Assembly (NCBI GenBank): GCA_902362365.1
Contig: CABIVQ010000023.1
Coordinates: 1-46,920, forward strand
Origin: Clostridiaceae bacterium
Lineage (GTDB): Bacteria; Bacillota; Clostridia; Peptostreptococcales; Peptostreptococcaceae
DNA: 46,920 bases
Direction of reading: 5' to 3'
The notes below the pieces were generated by a model. That model did no database searches. It saw only the letters and a list, made by a program, of their open reading frames with translations, and had not been told where the DNA came from. Position numbers and translations under genes: made by a program. Shown piece by piece: positions 1 to 8,765 of this stretch (the stretch's first letter is position 1; each line of letters begins with the position of its first letter).

Positions 1-67
1 CTCGACTCCTTTCTATAGGGGGAATATGTTTTGTGGTGAAACTATTGTAATCCCTATCGGGGTCGAG
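1..67 (+). promoter_or_regulatory. Hairpin enclosing ribosome site of the 17-aa ORF
   Basis: Bases 1-9 pair with 59-67 (9 bp, one G-U), and bases 15-21 pair with 51-57 (ATAGGG with CCCTAT plus one G-U). The Shine-Dalgarno sequence AGGGGG at 17-22 lies in the inner stem, so the fold would hide the ribosome site of the ORF starting at 26. No U-run follows, so it is not an ordinary terminator. I cannot match it to a known riboswitch class. The window starts at base 1, so upstream pairing cannot be judged. Confidence 0.5.
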
Positions 68-79
68 ATTCAAATATAA
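26..79 (+). CDS. 17-aa ORF upstream of radical SAM enzyme (candidate modified peptide or leader peptide)
   Basis: The ORF encodes MFCGETIVIPIGVEIQI. It has an excellent ribosome site (AGGGGGAAT directly before ATG), nearly identical to that of the radical SAM gene beginning 38 bp downstream (AGGGGGAAAT then ATG). The peptide has one Cys followed by Gly-Glu-Thr and a hydrophobic tail. It lacks the CxPxR sulfatase motif that anSME enzymes normally modify. It could be a substrate peptide of the downstream enzyme, a translated leader regulating it, or chance within a structured leader. Expression and function are inference; the ORF and its ribosome site are seen directly. Confidence 0.4.
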   Translation: MFCGETIVIPIGVEIQI

Positions 80-117
80 ATAAGTTAACAAAACGATTAT
101 TTTTATTAGGGGGAAAT

Positions 118-1236
118 ATGAAAAATATTACAGTGCTTATAAAACCTAGCTCTAGTGATTGCAATTTAAATTGTAAGTATTGTTTTTATAAAGATTCATC
201 TAGGAATAGAGAAACTTATAGTTATGGTTTTATGAATGATGATACATTAGAATCAGTTATAAAAAATACATTAGATCAAGAAATTTTTAGTTGTAATTTT
301 ATGTTTCAAGGTGGAGAACCTACTTTAGTCGGACTTAATTTTTATAAGAATGTTATTCTACTTCAAAAAAAGTATAATAAAAAAAATATTCACATAACAA
401 ATTCAATTCAAACTAATGGTATTAATTTAGATGAAAGTTTTATAAAGTTTTTTAAAGAAAACAACTTTTTAGTTGGTATTTCATTAGATGGCCCAAAATA
501 TATTCATGATTCAAATAGAAAGCATTACAATGATTCTGGTAGTTTTGATGATGTCATTTCTACTATTATGCTGCTAAAAAAATACAAGGTGGAATTTAAC
601 ATTCTTTCCGTAGTAACTAAATATAGCTCAAAACTTGTAGGTATAATCTATGAGTTTTACAAGAATCAAGGCTTTACTTATCTTCAATTTATACCTTGTA
701 TAAAAGAATATAATCGTGATTGTAAATCTATAGAAAGAGATTATTATTTAGATAGTAATACTTATTATAAGTTTTTAGATACACTCTTTAATCTATGGAA
801 TGAAGACGTCATAAATGGAAAATTTATTGAAATTAGAAACTTTATGGACTATATAAACGTAATTAAAGGATATAATCCTACTAGTTGTGGTATGGGAGGA
901 TTTTGCAGCTTGCATACAGTTGTTGAATCTAATGGAGATGTTTATCCCTGTGATTTTTATTGTATTGATGAATGGAGACTAGGTAATATAAAGTATAATT
1001 CTTTATATTATATAAGGCGTAATGATTTAGCTAAAAAGTTTTTCGAAAGATCTATATATATTCATGACGAATGTAAACATTGTAACTACTTTAAACTTTG
1101 TGGTGGTGGATGTAGGCGTAATCAAGAACCTTTTATAAATGGTATACCTTCACATAATTATCAATGTGAGAGTATAAAAAAATTCTTTGATAACAATCTG
1201 AAAAAATTAATTAATTTAGCAAAATATTATATATAA
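118..1236 (+). CDS. anSME-like radical SAM/SPASM enzyme
   Basis: 372 aa, the length of clostridial anaerobic sulfatase-maturating enzymes, which oxidise an active-site Cys or Ser of sulfatases to formylglycine. The radical SAM cluster motif is C15-x3-C19-x2-C22 (CNLNCKYC), followed by QGGEPT near 64-69 and SLDGP near 122-126. The SPASM region carries C257, C263, C278, C282, C319, C322, C328, C332 and C350. From memory this matches the two auxiliary [4Fe-4S] clusters of the C. perfringens enzyme with a +2 offset, and D279 would be the catalytic base. All cluster ligands are present, so it should be active. No sulfatase gene is in the window; the only close partner is the 17-codon ORF upstream. 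It ends at a strong bidirectional terminator. Family call is firm; substrate is unknown. Confidence 0.9.
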   Translation: MKNITVLIKPSSSDCNLNCKYCFYKDSSRNRETYSYGFMNDDTLESVIKNTLDQEIFSCNFMFQGGEPTLVGLNFYKNVILLQKKYNKKNIHITNSIQTNGINLDESFIKFFKENNFLVGISLDGPKYIHDSNRKHYNDSGSFDDVISTIMLLKKYKVEFNILSVVTKYSSKLVGIIYEFYKNQGFTYLQFIPCIKEYNRDCKSIERDYYLDSNTYYKFLDTLFNLWNEDVINGKFIEIRNFMDYINVIKGYNPTSCGMGGFCSLHTVVESNGDVYPCDFYCIDEWRLGNIKYNSLYYIRRNDLAKKFFERSIYIHDECKHCNYFKLCGGGCRRNQEPFINGIPSHNYQCESIKKFFDNNLKKLINLAKYYI

Positions 1237-1241
1237 AATCA

Positions 1242-1304
1242 AATAAAGTAAGATCTGTATATTAACACCATTTATATTATGATTCATACGGATCTTACTT
1301 TATT
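1242..1304. terminator. Bidirectional terminator between convergent genes
   Basis: Bases 1242-1260 pair with 1286-1304 (19 bp with one G-U), with A-rich and T-rich flanks. It lies between the convergent radical SAM gene and the amidase gene and can serve both. Confidence 0.85.
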
Positions 1305-1313
1305 GTTCTGCTC

Positions 1314-2024
1314 TTATTCAGATATATTGCTTTCTTCACTTATATATTCTTGTATTCCTTTAACTATAGCATTAGCAAGTTTATTTTGATAAGAATTTTT
1401 AGATAAATTTACGGATTCCTTATAATTAGTTAAGAAACCAGTTTCTATCAATACTGATGGACAACTAGAATCTCTTAGCACTTGATAGTTCCCACGTTTA
1501 ATTCCTCTATCAACAGCACCTACACTTGATATTATATTATTATGAATAGATTTCGCTAGTTTATACGACATATCATCGTTCTTCCAGTAGAAAGTTTCTA
1601 CTCCTTCAGTACTAGATGAGCTATCTCCTGTTGCATTAGCATGTATTGATACAAATAAATCTGCATTATTTTCAGCTTCTATTTTATTTCTTTCTTTTAA
1701 AGATATATATTCATCAGTAGTTCTTGTAGCTATAACTTTTATACTCTTATCTTTTTCTAATTTTTCAATTACCTTACTTCCAATTTGCAACGTTATATCT
1801 TTTTCCATTTTTTGTTTATCCAGGCTTTGTGTTCCTTGATCGTTACCACCATGCCCTATGTCTATCACAACTATTTTCTTGTTATCGCTAAATATATCAA
1901 TATTCCCATTTATAATATTATTTAACTTATTAAATACAATAACTATAAATAATACACCTATAAAGCCTAATAAAGCCTTAACTCCTGGCTTTAGCTTTCT
2001 TTTTACCCTTCTTTTACTTTTCAT
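1314..2024 (-). CDS. cwlD: N-acetylmuramoyl-L-alanine amidase, CwlD-like
   Basis: 236 aa Amidase_3 protein. One N-terminal membrane segment (about 16-36) follows a very basic start. The zinc-site motifs are visible: DIGHGG (55-60), the Glu before the KDITL segment, SIHANA (about 126-131) and the catalytic LIETGFLTN near 192-200. Such enzymes cleave the amide bond between muramic acid and the stem peptide. Length and the single-anchor architecture match CwlD, which prepares muramic-delta-lactam in spore cortex. The start has an AAGGAG ribosome site. It is monocistronic, closed by the shared terminator. A housekeeping amidase of the same family is the alternative. Confidence 0.8.
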   Translation of the reverse strand: MKSKRRVKRKLKPGVKALLGFIGVLFIVIVFNKLNNIINGNIDIFSDNKKIVVIDIGHGGNDQGTQSLDKQKMEKDITLQIGSKVIEKLEKDKSIKVIATRTTDEYISLKERNKIEAENNADLFVSIHANATGDSSSSTEGVETFYWKNDDMSYKLAKSIHNNIISSVGAVDRGIKRGNYQVLRDSSCPSVLIETGFLTNYKESVNLSKNSYQNKLANAIVKGIQEYISEESNISE

Positions 2025-2163
2025 ATTACGAAACTCCTTTACCTATAAATCATATAACTTCATGACCTTAATTATATCCTATAATTACCGTACTTTTCAA
2101 CTTATCCAGTAAATAATTAAACGCTTAAATATTGTCATTATGAATCATAGATAAGGATTTAAT

Positions 2164-2727
2164 CTAGGGTATTATGTACAATATACAGCCAACTATACCA
2201 GAACCTAACATTACATAAATAGGATTTGATTTATATTTTTGCAAAATAAACAAAGCAATTGAAAATAAACCTACAGAAATAAAATCAATATCTGACAAAT
2301 TTAAAGAAATACCATTTTCTCCCCAGAATGAAAGAACCATAATGGATACCCCTGCAGATGCTATAAGGGCTACAACAGCTGGACGCAACCCTCCAAGAAC
2401 CCCTTTCATAAGAGGCAGATTTTTGTATTTAAAATAAAGCCACCCTAATAATGATACAATAATACATGAAGGTAATATACATCCTAAAGTTGAAATAATT
2501 GCACCTAGAACTCCTGCGATTCTTATCCCAACAAATGTTGCTGCATTTATAGCAATTGGACCTGGCGTCATTTGAGAAATAGTTATTAAATCTGTAAATT
2601 CTGCAAGAGTAAGCCACTTATTTACATCTACTACCTGATCTTGAATAAGTGGTAAAGCTGCAAATCCTCCTCCAAAACTAAATAATCCGACTTGGAAAAA
2701 ACTTAAAAATAATTTTATGTATACCAT
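2164..2727 (-). CDS. chrA: Chromate transporter, short-chain CHR subunit (second)
   Basis: 187 aa, a single CHR domain with about five or six membrane segments. The family motifs are FSFGGGFAALPLI near the N-terminus and SQMTPGPIAINAATFVG in the first third. Short CHR proteins occur as adjacent pairs whose products together make the chromate/sulfate-type permease. The start overlaps the stop of the upstream half by one base (TAATG), indicating translational coupling. The actual substrate is not shown by sequence; many such pairs in anaerobes have no tested chromate role. Confidence 0.85.
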   Translation of the reverse strand: MVYIKLFLSFFQVGLFSFGGGFAALPLIQDQVVDVNKWLTLAEFTDLITISQMTPGPIAINAATFVGIRIAGVLGAIISTLGCILPSCIIVSLLGWLYFKYKNLPLMKGVLGGLRPAVVALIASAGVSIMVLSFWGENGISLNLSDIDFISVGLFSIALFILQKYKSNPIYVMLGSGIVGCILYIIP

Positions 2728-3302
2728 TATTTATTAACCTCCAATTTATCTTTATCCATTAGAAATACTCTAATACCACCTATAACTCCACAAATTAAAA
2801 TTATATATATTACATTAATATTTAAAAAGGAAGTAGTAATAAAAGCTCCTATCATAATAAATAAAGATGTAGTAGATTTTTCATTTACTACATTTTTTCC
2901 TAAATTAATAACAACATCGCAAATAACAGCCGAAACACCCGATTGCATCCCCTTTAAAACTGCACTTACAACTGCATTATCACGAAATGCTGTATAGAAA
3001 ATAGAAATTATAGATAGTATGATTAATGGAGGTAATATAGTTCCTAATATTGTTACAAGTGCTCCAAATATACCAGCAACTTTATATCCCAATAAAATAG
3101 ATGCATTTACAGCCACTGGCCCTGGTGAAGACTGAGCTATTGCAACCAAATTTAACATTTCTTCCTCTTCAATATAATTCAAATCATCTACAAATTTCTT
3201 TTTCATAAGAGGTACTATTACATATCCTCCACCAAAAGTAAATGCACTTAGATAAAATGTAGATATAAATAATTTTCTATAAATAGATTTTTTCACATTC
3301 AT
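2727..3302 (-). CDS. chrA: Chromate transporter, short-chain CHR subunit (first)
   Basis: 191 aa, the other half of the CHR pair. It carries FTFGGGYVIVPLM and AQSSPGPVAVNASILLG, the same motifs at the same spacing as its downstream partner, so the two arose by duplication. About five or six membrane segments are visible. The ribosome site is AAGGGGGG before ATG. The gene is first in a two-gene operon and is coupled to the second by a one-base stop/start overlap. Confidence 0.85.
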   Translation of the reverse strand: MNVKKSIYRKLFISTFYLSAFTFGGGYVIVPLMKKKFVDDLNYIEEEEMLNLVAIAQSSPGPVAVNASILLGYKVAGIFGALVTILGTILPPLIILSIISIFYTAFRDNAVVSAVLKGMQSGVSAVICDVVINLGKNVVNEKSTTSLFIMIGAFITTSFLNINVIYIILICGVIGGIRVFLMDKDKLEVNK

Positions 3303-3401
3303 TTTAATCCCCCCTTAATCTAGCTCAAAACATAATATCTAATTTAATCTTTATTATAGTTGATATTGTCTACTATTGGTAGCTTATATTTATAAAACTA
3401 A

Positions 3402-3499
3402 AGGGATTGTAATTAAAATATAATTAAATAATACTTAGGCTTAGATATAAATATACCTAAGCCATTTTGCACTATAAAACTAATTTTAATACAATCCCT
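3402..3499 (-). terminator. Nested hairpin at the 3' end of the GH112 gene
   Basis: Outer arms 3402-3419 and 3482-3499 pair (AGGGATTGT with ACAATCCCT plus an AT-rich extension with one bulge). An inner stem is 3438-3449 with 3452-3463 (one mismatch). The outer arm touches the TAG stop of the phosphorylase gene. It probably ends that transcript, although no clear U-run follows, so an mRNA-stability role is possible. Confidence 0.45.
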
Positions 3500-5660
3500 A
3501 TTTAATAATATCAATCCAAATTAATTCTCCTGATTTAAGTTTTAAAGTATCTACTTTTTCTCCTTTAACATATACATCTGTAACTTGCTCTTCAAAAGAA
3601 TTATTTATAACCGCCATTTTACCAACTTCAATAAAGGCTGCACACTCTGTATTTACGTTACTTACATAATATTCCTTCATCTTATCTTCCATATTCTTAG
3701 TCCAGTATATAGATCTTAATAAAAGTCTACAGTTTTCTGGAGTATATGGAAGTCCTGACATATACACTGCTCTACCTTTCCCATAAGTATTTGTAGAAAG
3801 TGATATGTCTCCCTTATGTATAGAAAGTATTTCTACACTATCTCTCTTTTTGAAGATTCCTTCTTTACCTTCTCCAAAATTAAATCCGTCTTTGATTTCT
3901 TCAGTTATAAAATGTTTTTCAGTTAACTCATGATATTTTCTATAAGATAATCCATAAGTTAAATCTCTATCTACTCCAAGTACATCAAATAGTTGGAATA
4001 ACTTTCCTTGTTTTTGATATGCAGTTGGCTCTCCTACACCTATGAAACCGCCTCCTTCATATACCCATTGTCTAAGATTAGTAATTATTTCTTCATCTAT
4101 CCAGTTTTCTCCACCACTCCAAGAAGTCATAGCATCTCCTGCATTTATTATAACACCTATATCACTTGGTATTCCATTTCTTATGTCTTCAAAGTTTATA
4201 AATTCTACATCTACAGGCATACCGCTTAAACATTCTATAACTCCAACGTACGAATAAATCTCTTTATACCATAATGCATGAGCTACTTGATTAGTTTGCC
4301 AACTTCTTAATTTACCCCAACAGTTAAGTACAGCTACCTTAAATGGAGCAGTATATGCCTTCGTTTTCTTAATATTCTCATGTATAGTTCTAAATTCTTC
4401 ACATATTTTTTCTACTTCATCAACAAACTCAGGGAACTTAAGAGCTAGACCTAAGTATCCACCATAGCCTATTCTATCAAGAGGCTTTCTAAGTATTGCT
4501 CTTCTTGCTTGAGTCCAGTTTTCTCTAGCTTCACCTACTGGATCTCCACCTTCTCTGAATACATCTGGGAAGAAATATGGCAAGAATCTTCCCTCTGTAT
4601 ATTTTACACCTGGTATATCAGATATCATTCTCATAGTAGTTCCATTTCCTACAGAACCTACAACTGCATCCAATCCTATTGATTCAAAGTATTTTCCATA
4701 TGGCTCAGTCCCTATCCAGTTATCACCTAAGAACATCATAGCTTCCTTTTTAGCATTATGAGCGATATCTACAAGCTCCTTTGCATGAGTAGCTACGAAC
4801 TTTGATTGAAAATCTACAAAATCTAAATATTCCTTAGTAGGTATTCTAAACGGAGAGTTATAGTATCCTTCATCTATAATATCTTCTGCTCTTAATCGAT
4901 ATCCTTTTTCTTTTTCAAATTCATCTAAACATTGTTTGCTTAAAGATGAGCTGTATCCAAACCAATCAACAAACTTTTCTTTAGCTTGTTCATTATATAT
5001 CAATGTAAAGTGATAGAAGAATGTTGTAAATCTTACAACATCTATCTCTGGATTTTCATCTATCCATTTTTGAAGGTAATTTTTCATATGTTCAAAAGTT
5101 TCTGGATGCCTACCGTCATAAGGCATTTCATGAGGCTTGTCTCCCCAATCATTAGTCAAGTGATTATACATTTGAGTTGGATCCCATATTTGATAAACTA
5201 AGAAGCTTACTGTATATTCATGAAAACTCTTTGCATTTCTAACAATAACAGTTTCATATTTATAATCAAAATCCCAATCGCTAGGATCTACTGTTTCCCC
5301 AGTTGTTCTATCTATAACTTCCCAAAGCTTCTTTATATCATCCTTAGTGTTTGGTCTAAATTGCTCCTTATAGAAACCTTTCATTATATCTATTGAAATA
5401 GTAGAATCTAATGCAATATGACTTTCACTTACAACATATAATTGTTGAAGTTCATCCATATGACTTTTAGCCCACTCTTGATCATTTCTTGTCGGTAAAT
5501 ATGTTGAATACATTTTTAAATTCAAATTTTGAAGGTCACTGGATAGTTTAGTTCCATCACAGTCTCTAATTGCATCAGCGCCCCATCTTCTTATAATTTC
5601 TTGCATTTCTTTATCAATACCCACGTCAGTTGGTATTGTTACACATCCTGTTGTAGACAT
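3498..5660 (-). CDS. lnpA: 1,3-beta-galactosyl-N-acetylhexosamine phosphorylase (GH112)
   Basis: 720 aa, full length for GH112. It phosphorolyses lacto-N-biose (Gal-beta1,3-GlcNAc) and/or galacto-N-biose (Gal-beta1,3-GalNAc) to galactose 1-phosphate and the free N-acetylhexosamine. Landmarks are LGDNWIG with Asp313, the position I recall for the general acid of the Bifidobacterium enzyme, then VGSVGNGTT and KYTEGRFLPYFFPDVFREGG. A glutamine-amidotransferase-like domain follows from about 430 to 620, then a small beta domain. No signal peptide is present, so the disaccharide must be imported. The ribosome site is AAGGGGG. It sits downstream of a sugar-binding lipoprotein gene and a YesM/YesN-type system. 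No nahK, galT or galE is nearby. LNB versus GNB preference cannot be told by eye. Confidence 0.92.
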   Translation of the reverse strand: MSTTGCVTIPTDVGIDKEMQEIIRRWGADAIRDCDGTKLSSDLQNLNLKMYSTYLPTRNDQEWAKSHMDELQQLYVVSESHIALDSTISIDIMKGFYKEQFRPNTKDDIKKLWEVIDRTTGETVDPSDWDFDYKYETVIVRNAKSFHEYTVSFLVYQIWDPTQMYNHLTNDWGDKPHEMPYDGRHPETFEHMKNYLQKWIDENPEIDVVRFTTFFYHFTLIYNEQAKEKFVDWFGYSSSLSKQCLDEFEKEKGYRLRAEDIIDEGYYNSPFRIPTKEYLDFVDFQSKFVATHAKELVDIAHNAKKEAMMFLGDNWIGTEPYGKYFESIGLDAVVGSVGNGTTMRMISDIPGVKYTEGRFLPYFFPDVFREGGDPVGEARENWTQARRAILRKPLDRIGYGGYLGLALKFPEFVDEVEKICEEFRTIHENIKKTKAYTAPFKVAVLNCWGKLRSWQTNQVAHALWYKEIYSYVGVIECLSGMPVDVEFINFEDIRNGIPSDIGVIINAGDAMTSWSGGENWIDEEIITNLRQWVYEGGGFIGVGEPTAYQKQGKLFQLFDVLGVDRDLTYGLSYRKYHELTEKHFITEEIKDGFNFGEGKEGIFKKRDSVEILSIHKGDISLSTNTYGKGRAVYMSGLPYTPENCRLLLRSIYWTKNMEDKMKEYYVSNVNTECAAFIEVGKMAVINNSFEEQVTDVYVKGEKVDTLKLKSGELIWIDIIK

Positions 5661-5901
5661 AATATTATCCCCCTTAAGCTATATCATTTTCATATTAAAA
5701 CTTATATATTTTATACAAAGCTATTCCATAATATTATAAAATAAAGCCTATATCATTACATAAACTTTAATATAAAAATCAATTTTCTAAAATATGCTTA
5801 AACTAATAAACATTAAATTAAATAGTTTTTTATAGTTTTACAATATTTTCTTCTATTTTTTATCTTTTGTCATTTTATATTTTTGCATAAATTTTTCTTT
5901 A

Positions 5902-6057
5902 AAAAGGGCGTATTCTAAAACTCTACTATATAATCCCTTTGTTAGATTTTAAATATAAATTTACGTAAATTTGCAGATGAAGTGTGGATTGGGGTAAATT
6001 TATATCAACACATAATCGCGAGCACTAAATAGCCAACAGTTTGAAAATAGCCCTTTT
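5902..6057 (-). other. Structured region between binding protein and GH112 genes
   Basis: The 413-bp gap before the phosphorylase holds a nested fold. The outer arms AAAAGGGC (5902-5909) and GCCCTTTT (6050-6057) pair perfectly, and an inner perfect 12-bp stem joins 5953-5964 with 5994-6005. On the minus strand the last outer arm is followed by a U-run, so the whole can end transcription after the binding-protein gene. The element is much larger than a usual terminator and might be regulatory. The rest of the gap (5661-5901) is AT-rich with no ORF that I can support. Confidence 0.4.
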
Positions 6058-6073
6058 ACTTTCCAAATAAAAA

Positions 6074-7444
6074 TTATTTATTTATAGCTTCTATTACTTT
6101 GCTATTTGATGCTTTTAATGCGTCTAACCAATTTTGAACAGTTTGTTCACCACTTAATACTGAACCAGCCTTACCTAATACTTCATCTCTCATGTTTATT
6201 TCAGTATTTTCTACAGTTTTCCAAGCTTCTATTATTGGCTTAGTACCATCATTAAATACTGTTAAACAATCATAACTTGATGCTGGTATATATTGTTTAG
6301 CAACTTCTAATGCACCTTTAGTTGGAACTACTGCTTGGTTAAGCTTAGCATTAGCTTCTATCATTTCATCACTATATAAGAATCTCATAAACTCTTTTGC
6401 TGTTTCTATATTATCAGAGTTTCCTGGTATATACATTTCTTCTATCATTGTAGATACATATCTATCTGCACCTTCTTTAGTAGCTACTGGTGCCATGAAT
6501 CCCCATTCCCATCCATCTTGAACAGCATCTTTCATTTCACCTTCATACCAGTTACCATTTGGACAGAATAAAGCTTCTCCCTTTAAGTGTGCAGTTTGAG
6601 CTTGTATATGACACATTGCAGGTGTACCATCTAACATGTATCCATCAGTTCCTAATTTTTGTATTTTTTCAAGTGCAGCTTTAACTTCTGGCTTATCCCA
6701 TGCACCTTCTTCATAGTTAAATATAGCTTCTATAGCCTCTTCTCCTGCTTCAGATGCTATTGTTGGCCATACTAAAGCTTCTAAGTATCCTGGATGTTGT
6801 CCTTGATATGTAAATAAAGCTATTCCTTCAGCCTTAGCTTTTTTACCTAATTCAATGAATTCATCCAAAGTTTTTGGAACTTCCCATCCCTTTTCCTTAA
6901 ATAAAGCTTTGTTATACCATAAACCAGTTACATTGTAGTATAGTGGTGCTAAGTATGGTTTTCCATCTCCATATGGAGCAACTGATGTTTTGTCTAAAAG
7001 ACCGTCCATCATTTTATCTTTTATCGGAGTATCTTCTCCTGGAGCTGCCTTTTCAAATACATCAGTTAAATCAGCTAAGTTTTTATCTTTTATTAATGCT
7101 TTCGCAACACTCTCTGCGTTTTGAGCACTATGATAAATAAAATCTGGTGAATTTCCACTTGCTATTTGCGGTCTTATTACATCACCTATTTTTGCACTAG
7201 CTGTTATTTTAACATCTACATCAGGATATAATTCCTCAAATTTTTTCTCAGCTTCTTCCCAGAATGCTGTACCATATCCCCCTTCAAATACTGCTACATC
7301 AAGAGTCCCCTCAATTTTCCCTCCTGATTGTGCTGCATCGCCTTTATCTTCGTCTTTACCTGTTGATGAACATCCTACTAATGATCCCATAATCATAACT
7401 GTTACTGCTAATAATGAACCTACCTTTTTAAATGGATGCTTCAT
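6074..7444 (-). CDS. Carbohydrate ABC transporter substrate-binding lipoprotein
   Basis: 456 aa with a lipoprotein signal peptide: basic start, hydrophobic stretch and lipobox LVGC with Cys25 as the lipidation site. The mature part is an extracellular solute-binding protein of the type 1 sugar cluster, resembling N-acetylglucosamine/chitobiose-binding NgcE-like proteins. Its genomic partner is the GH112 phosphorylase, so lacto-N-biose or galacto-N-biose is the likely ligand (inference). Ribosome site GGAGGGG. A perfect cre box lies 36 bp before the start. The two permease genes and the ATPase that normally accompany it are absent from the window, so it must use membrane parts encoded elsewhere. 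Confidence 0.88.
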   Translation of the reverse strand: MKHPFKKVGSLLAVTVMIMGSLVGCSSTGKDEDKGDAAQSGGKIEGTLDVAVFEGGYGTAFWEEAEKKFEELYPDVDVKITASAKIGDVIRPQIASGNSPDFIYHSAQNAESVAKALIKDKNLADLTDVFEKAAPGEDTPIKDKMMDGLLDKTSVAPYGDGKPYLAPLYYNVTGLWYNKALFKEKGWEVPKTLDEFIELGKKAKAEGIALFTYQGQHPGYLEALVWPTIASEAGEEAIEAIFNYEEGAWDKPEVKAALEKIQKLGTDGYMLDGTPAMCHIQAQTAHLKGEALFCPNGNWYEGEMKDAVQDGWEWGFMAPVATKEGADRYVSTMIEEMYIPGNSDNIETAKEFMRFLYSDEMIEANAKLNQAVVPTKGALEVAKQYIPASSYDCLTVFNDGTKPIIEAWKTVENTEINMRDEVLGKAGSVLSGEQTVQNWLDALKASNSKVIEAINK

Positions 7445-7479
7445 AATACCCCTCCTATAACTATTGGTTAAAAATTAAT

Positions 7480-7494
7480 TTGAAATCGTTTTCT
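7480..7494. promoter_or_regulatory. cre site (CcpA operator)
   Basis: TTGAAATCGTTTTCT fits the Firmicutes cre consensus WTGNAANCGNWNNCW at every fixed position. It lies between the response-regulator gene and the sugar-binding lipoprotein gene, in the promoter region of the latter, which predicts catabolite repression of the uptake/phosphorylase genes. Confidence 0.7.
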
Positions 7495-7561
7495 TAAGAT
7501 AATTGTATATCAGATATACACATATAAAAATGAAAAATTTTTACATCAATATGGATAATTC

Positions 7562-8761
7562 TTACTCTTTATAATATCTTTCTCTATATTCACTTGGAGT
7601 CATATTAAAGAACTTTGTAAATAGTCTACTAAAATAAAGTTGATCTTGTATTCCTACACTTATAGAAACATCCTTAATTCTCATATCCTTATCTTTTAAT
7701 AGTTCTTTTGCTTTTTCTAACCTTGTATTTTTTATATAATCTGATATTGTCATACCTAACTCATCTTTAAATATTCTGCTTAAATAAGATTCATTCATAT
7801 TTACAACTTTTGCCAAAATTTCTAAATTTAATTTTTTTTCTAAGTTATTATTTATATACTCAATTAATTTTTTTATTTCTCTTCTGCATCCAATTACCTT
7901 TGAATTAATCTGGTAGTTTGATTTTTGTCTTTCATTTTCTATTAATGCCAAGCACTCTTTTATTTCTTTACACTGTTTATATATTACTTTTTCAAATTTG
8001 ATATTTAAATATTGTTTAACATTTCTTGTTATATTTCCAGCCAATAAATTAATATCATCGATTTTATTATCAGTTTTAATAATTATCCCAAACTCATTTC
8101 TCCTTATATGAATAAGTGACATAAGCTTTGAGTTAACATCTAATGCACAACTATTAATTACGTTTGATATAAATGAACTTAATTTCTTTTCTTTTTCAGA
8201 GTTTTCTACATCTGTAGTTACAGCTCTAAGATATAAAAAATTAAAGTTGTTTAAATATTTTTGCTCTAAATTACTATCAATGGTTATATTTACTTCTCCT
8301 TTTAGATACATTTCTAAATATTCATTTACTTTTAGTTTTTCACTAGATATCTCAACTATATTATTACCTTTTATTAACTTATTACTATTAATCAACTCAG
8401 CCCTAGCTTTTTCTAAAATTTCTAAAAGCTCATTTTTACTTATAGTCACCTTCAAAATATACTCATATGCTCCATTCTTCATTGCTTCTTTTACAGATCT
8501 AAAATCATCGTAATTACTAAGAACTATTATCTTTCCTTTAAATTTTATTTCTTTTAGATTTTTTATTAATGTATTTCCATCCATTTTAGGCATTTTTAGA
8601 TCTGTTATCACTATATCTATATTTTCTTTTTTTATTATATTTAGAGCTTCTAATCCATCCTTAGCTAAACTTACCAATGTCATATCATGTTCTTCCCAGT
8701 TTATAATGGAACTTAAAAAGTTCCTAGTTATATACTCATCCTCAGCAATTAATACTCTCAT
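7562..8761 (-). CDS. Response regulator, YesN-like (REC + AraC-type HTH)
   Basis: 399 aa. The receiver domain occupies 1-120 with the phospho-acceptor Asp54 in DIVITDLKMPKMDG. A middle linker of about 170 aa follows, then a C-terminal AraC double helix-turn-helix (about 295-397) containing LSRIFKDELGMTISDYI and the closing signature YFSRLFTKFFNMTPSEYR. These regulators pair with YesM-type kinases and control sugar uptake genes. It lies 4 bp downstream of the kinase gene, so both are cotranscribed. The adjacent binding-protein and phosphorylase genes are the likely targets. Confidence 0.92.
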   Translation of the reverse strand: MRVLIAEDEYITRNFLSSIINWEEHDMTLVSLAKDGLEALNIIKKENIDIVITDLKMPKMDGNTLIKNLKEIKFKGKIIVLSNYDDFRSVKEAMKNGAYEYILKVTISKNELLEILEKARAELINSNKLIKGNNIVEISSEKLKVNEYLEMYLKGEVNITIDSNLEQKYLNNFNFLYLRAVTTDVENSEKEKKLSSFISNVINSCALDVNSKLMSLIHIRRNEFGIIIKTDNKIDDINLLAGNITRNVKQYLNIKFEKVIYKQCKEIKECLALIENERQKSNYQINSKVIGCRREIKKLIEYINNNLEKKLNLEILAKVVNMNESYLSRIFKDELGMTISDYIKNTRLEKAKELLKDKDMRIKDVSISVGIQDQLYFSRLFTKFFNMTPSEYRERYYKE

Positions 8762-8765
8762 ATAT

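Noticed and set aside
26..79. Similarity of the peptide's CGET to plant cyclotides
   Set aside because: Four residues by chance; the other five Cys of cyclotides are absent.
1858..2112. 84-aa plus-strand ORF opposite the amidase gene
   Set aside because: It overlaps the amidase's N-terminal coding and promoter region, has no ribosome site and its hydrophobic composition is the mirror of AT-rich coding sequence.
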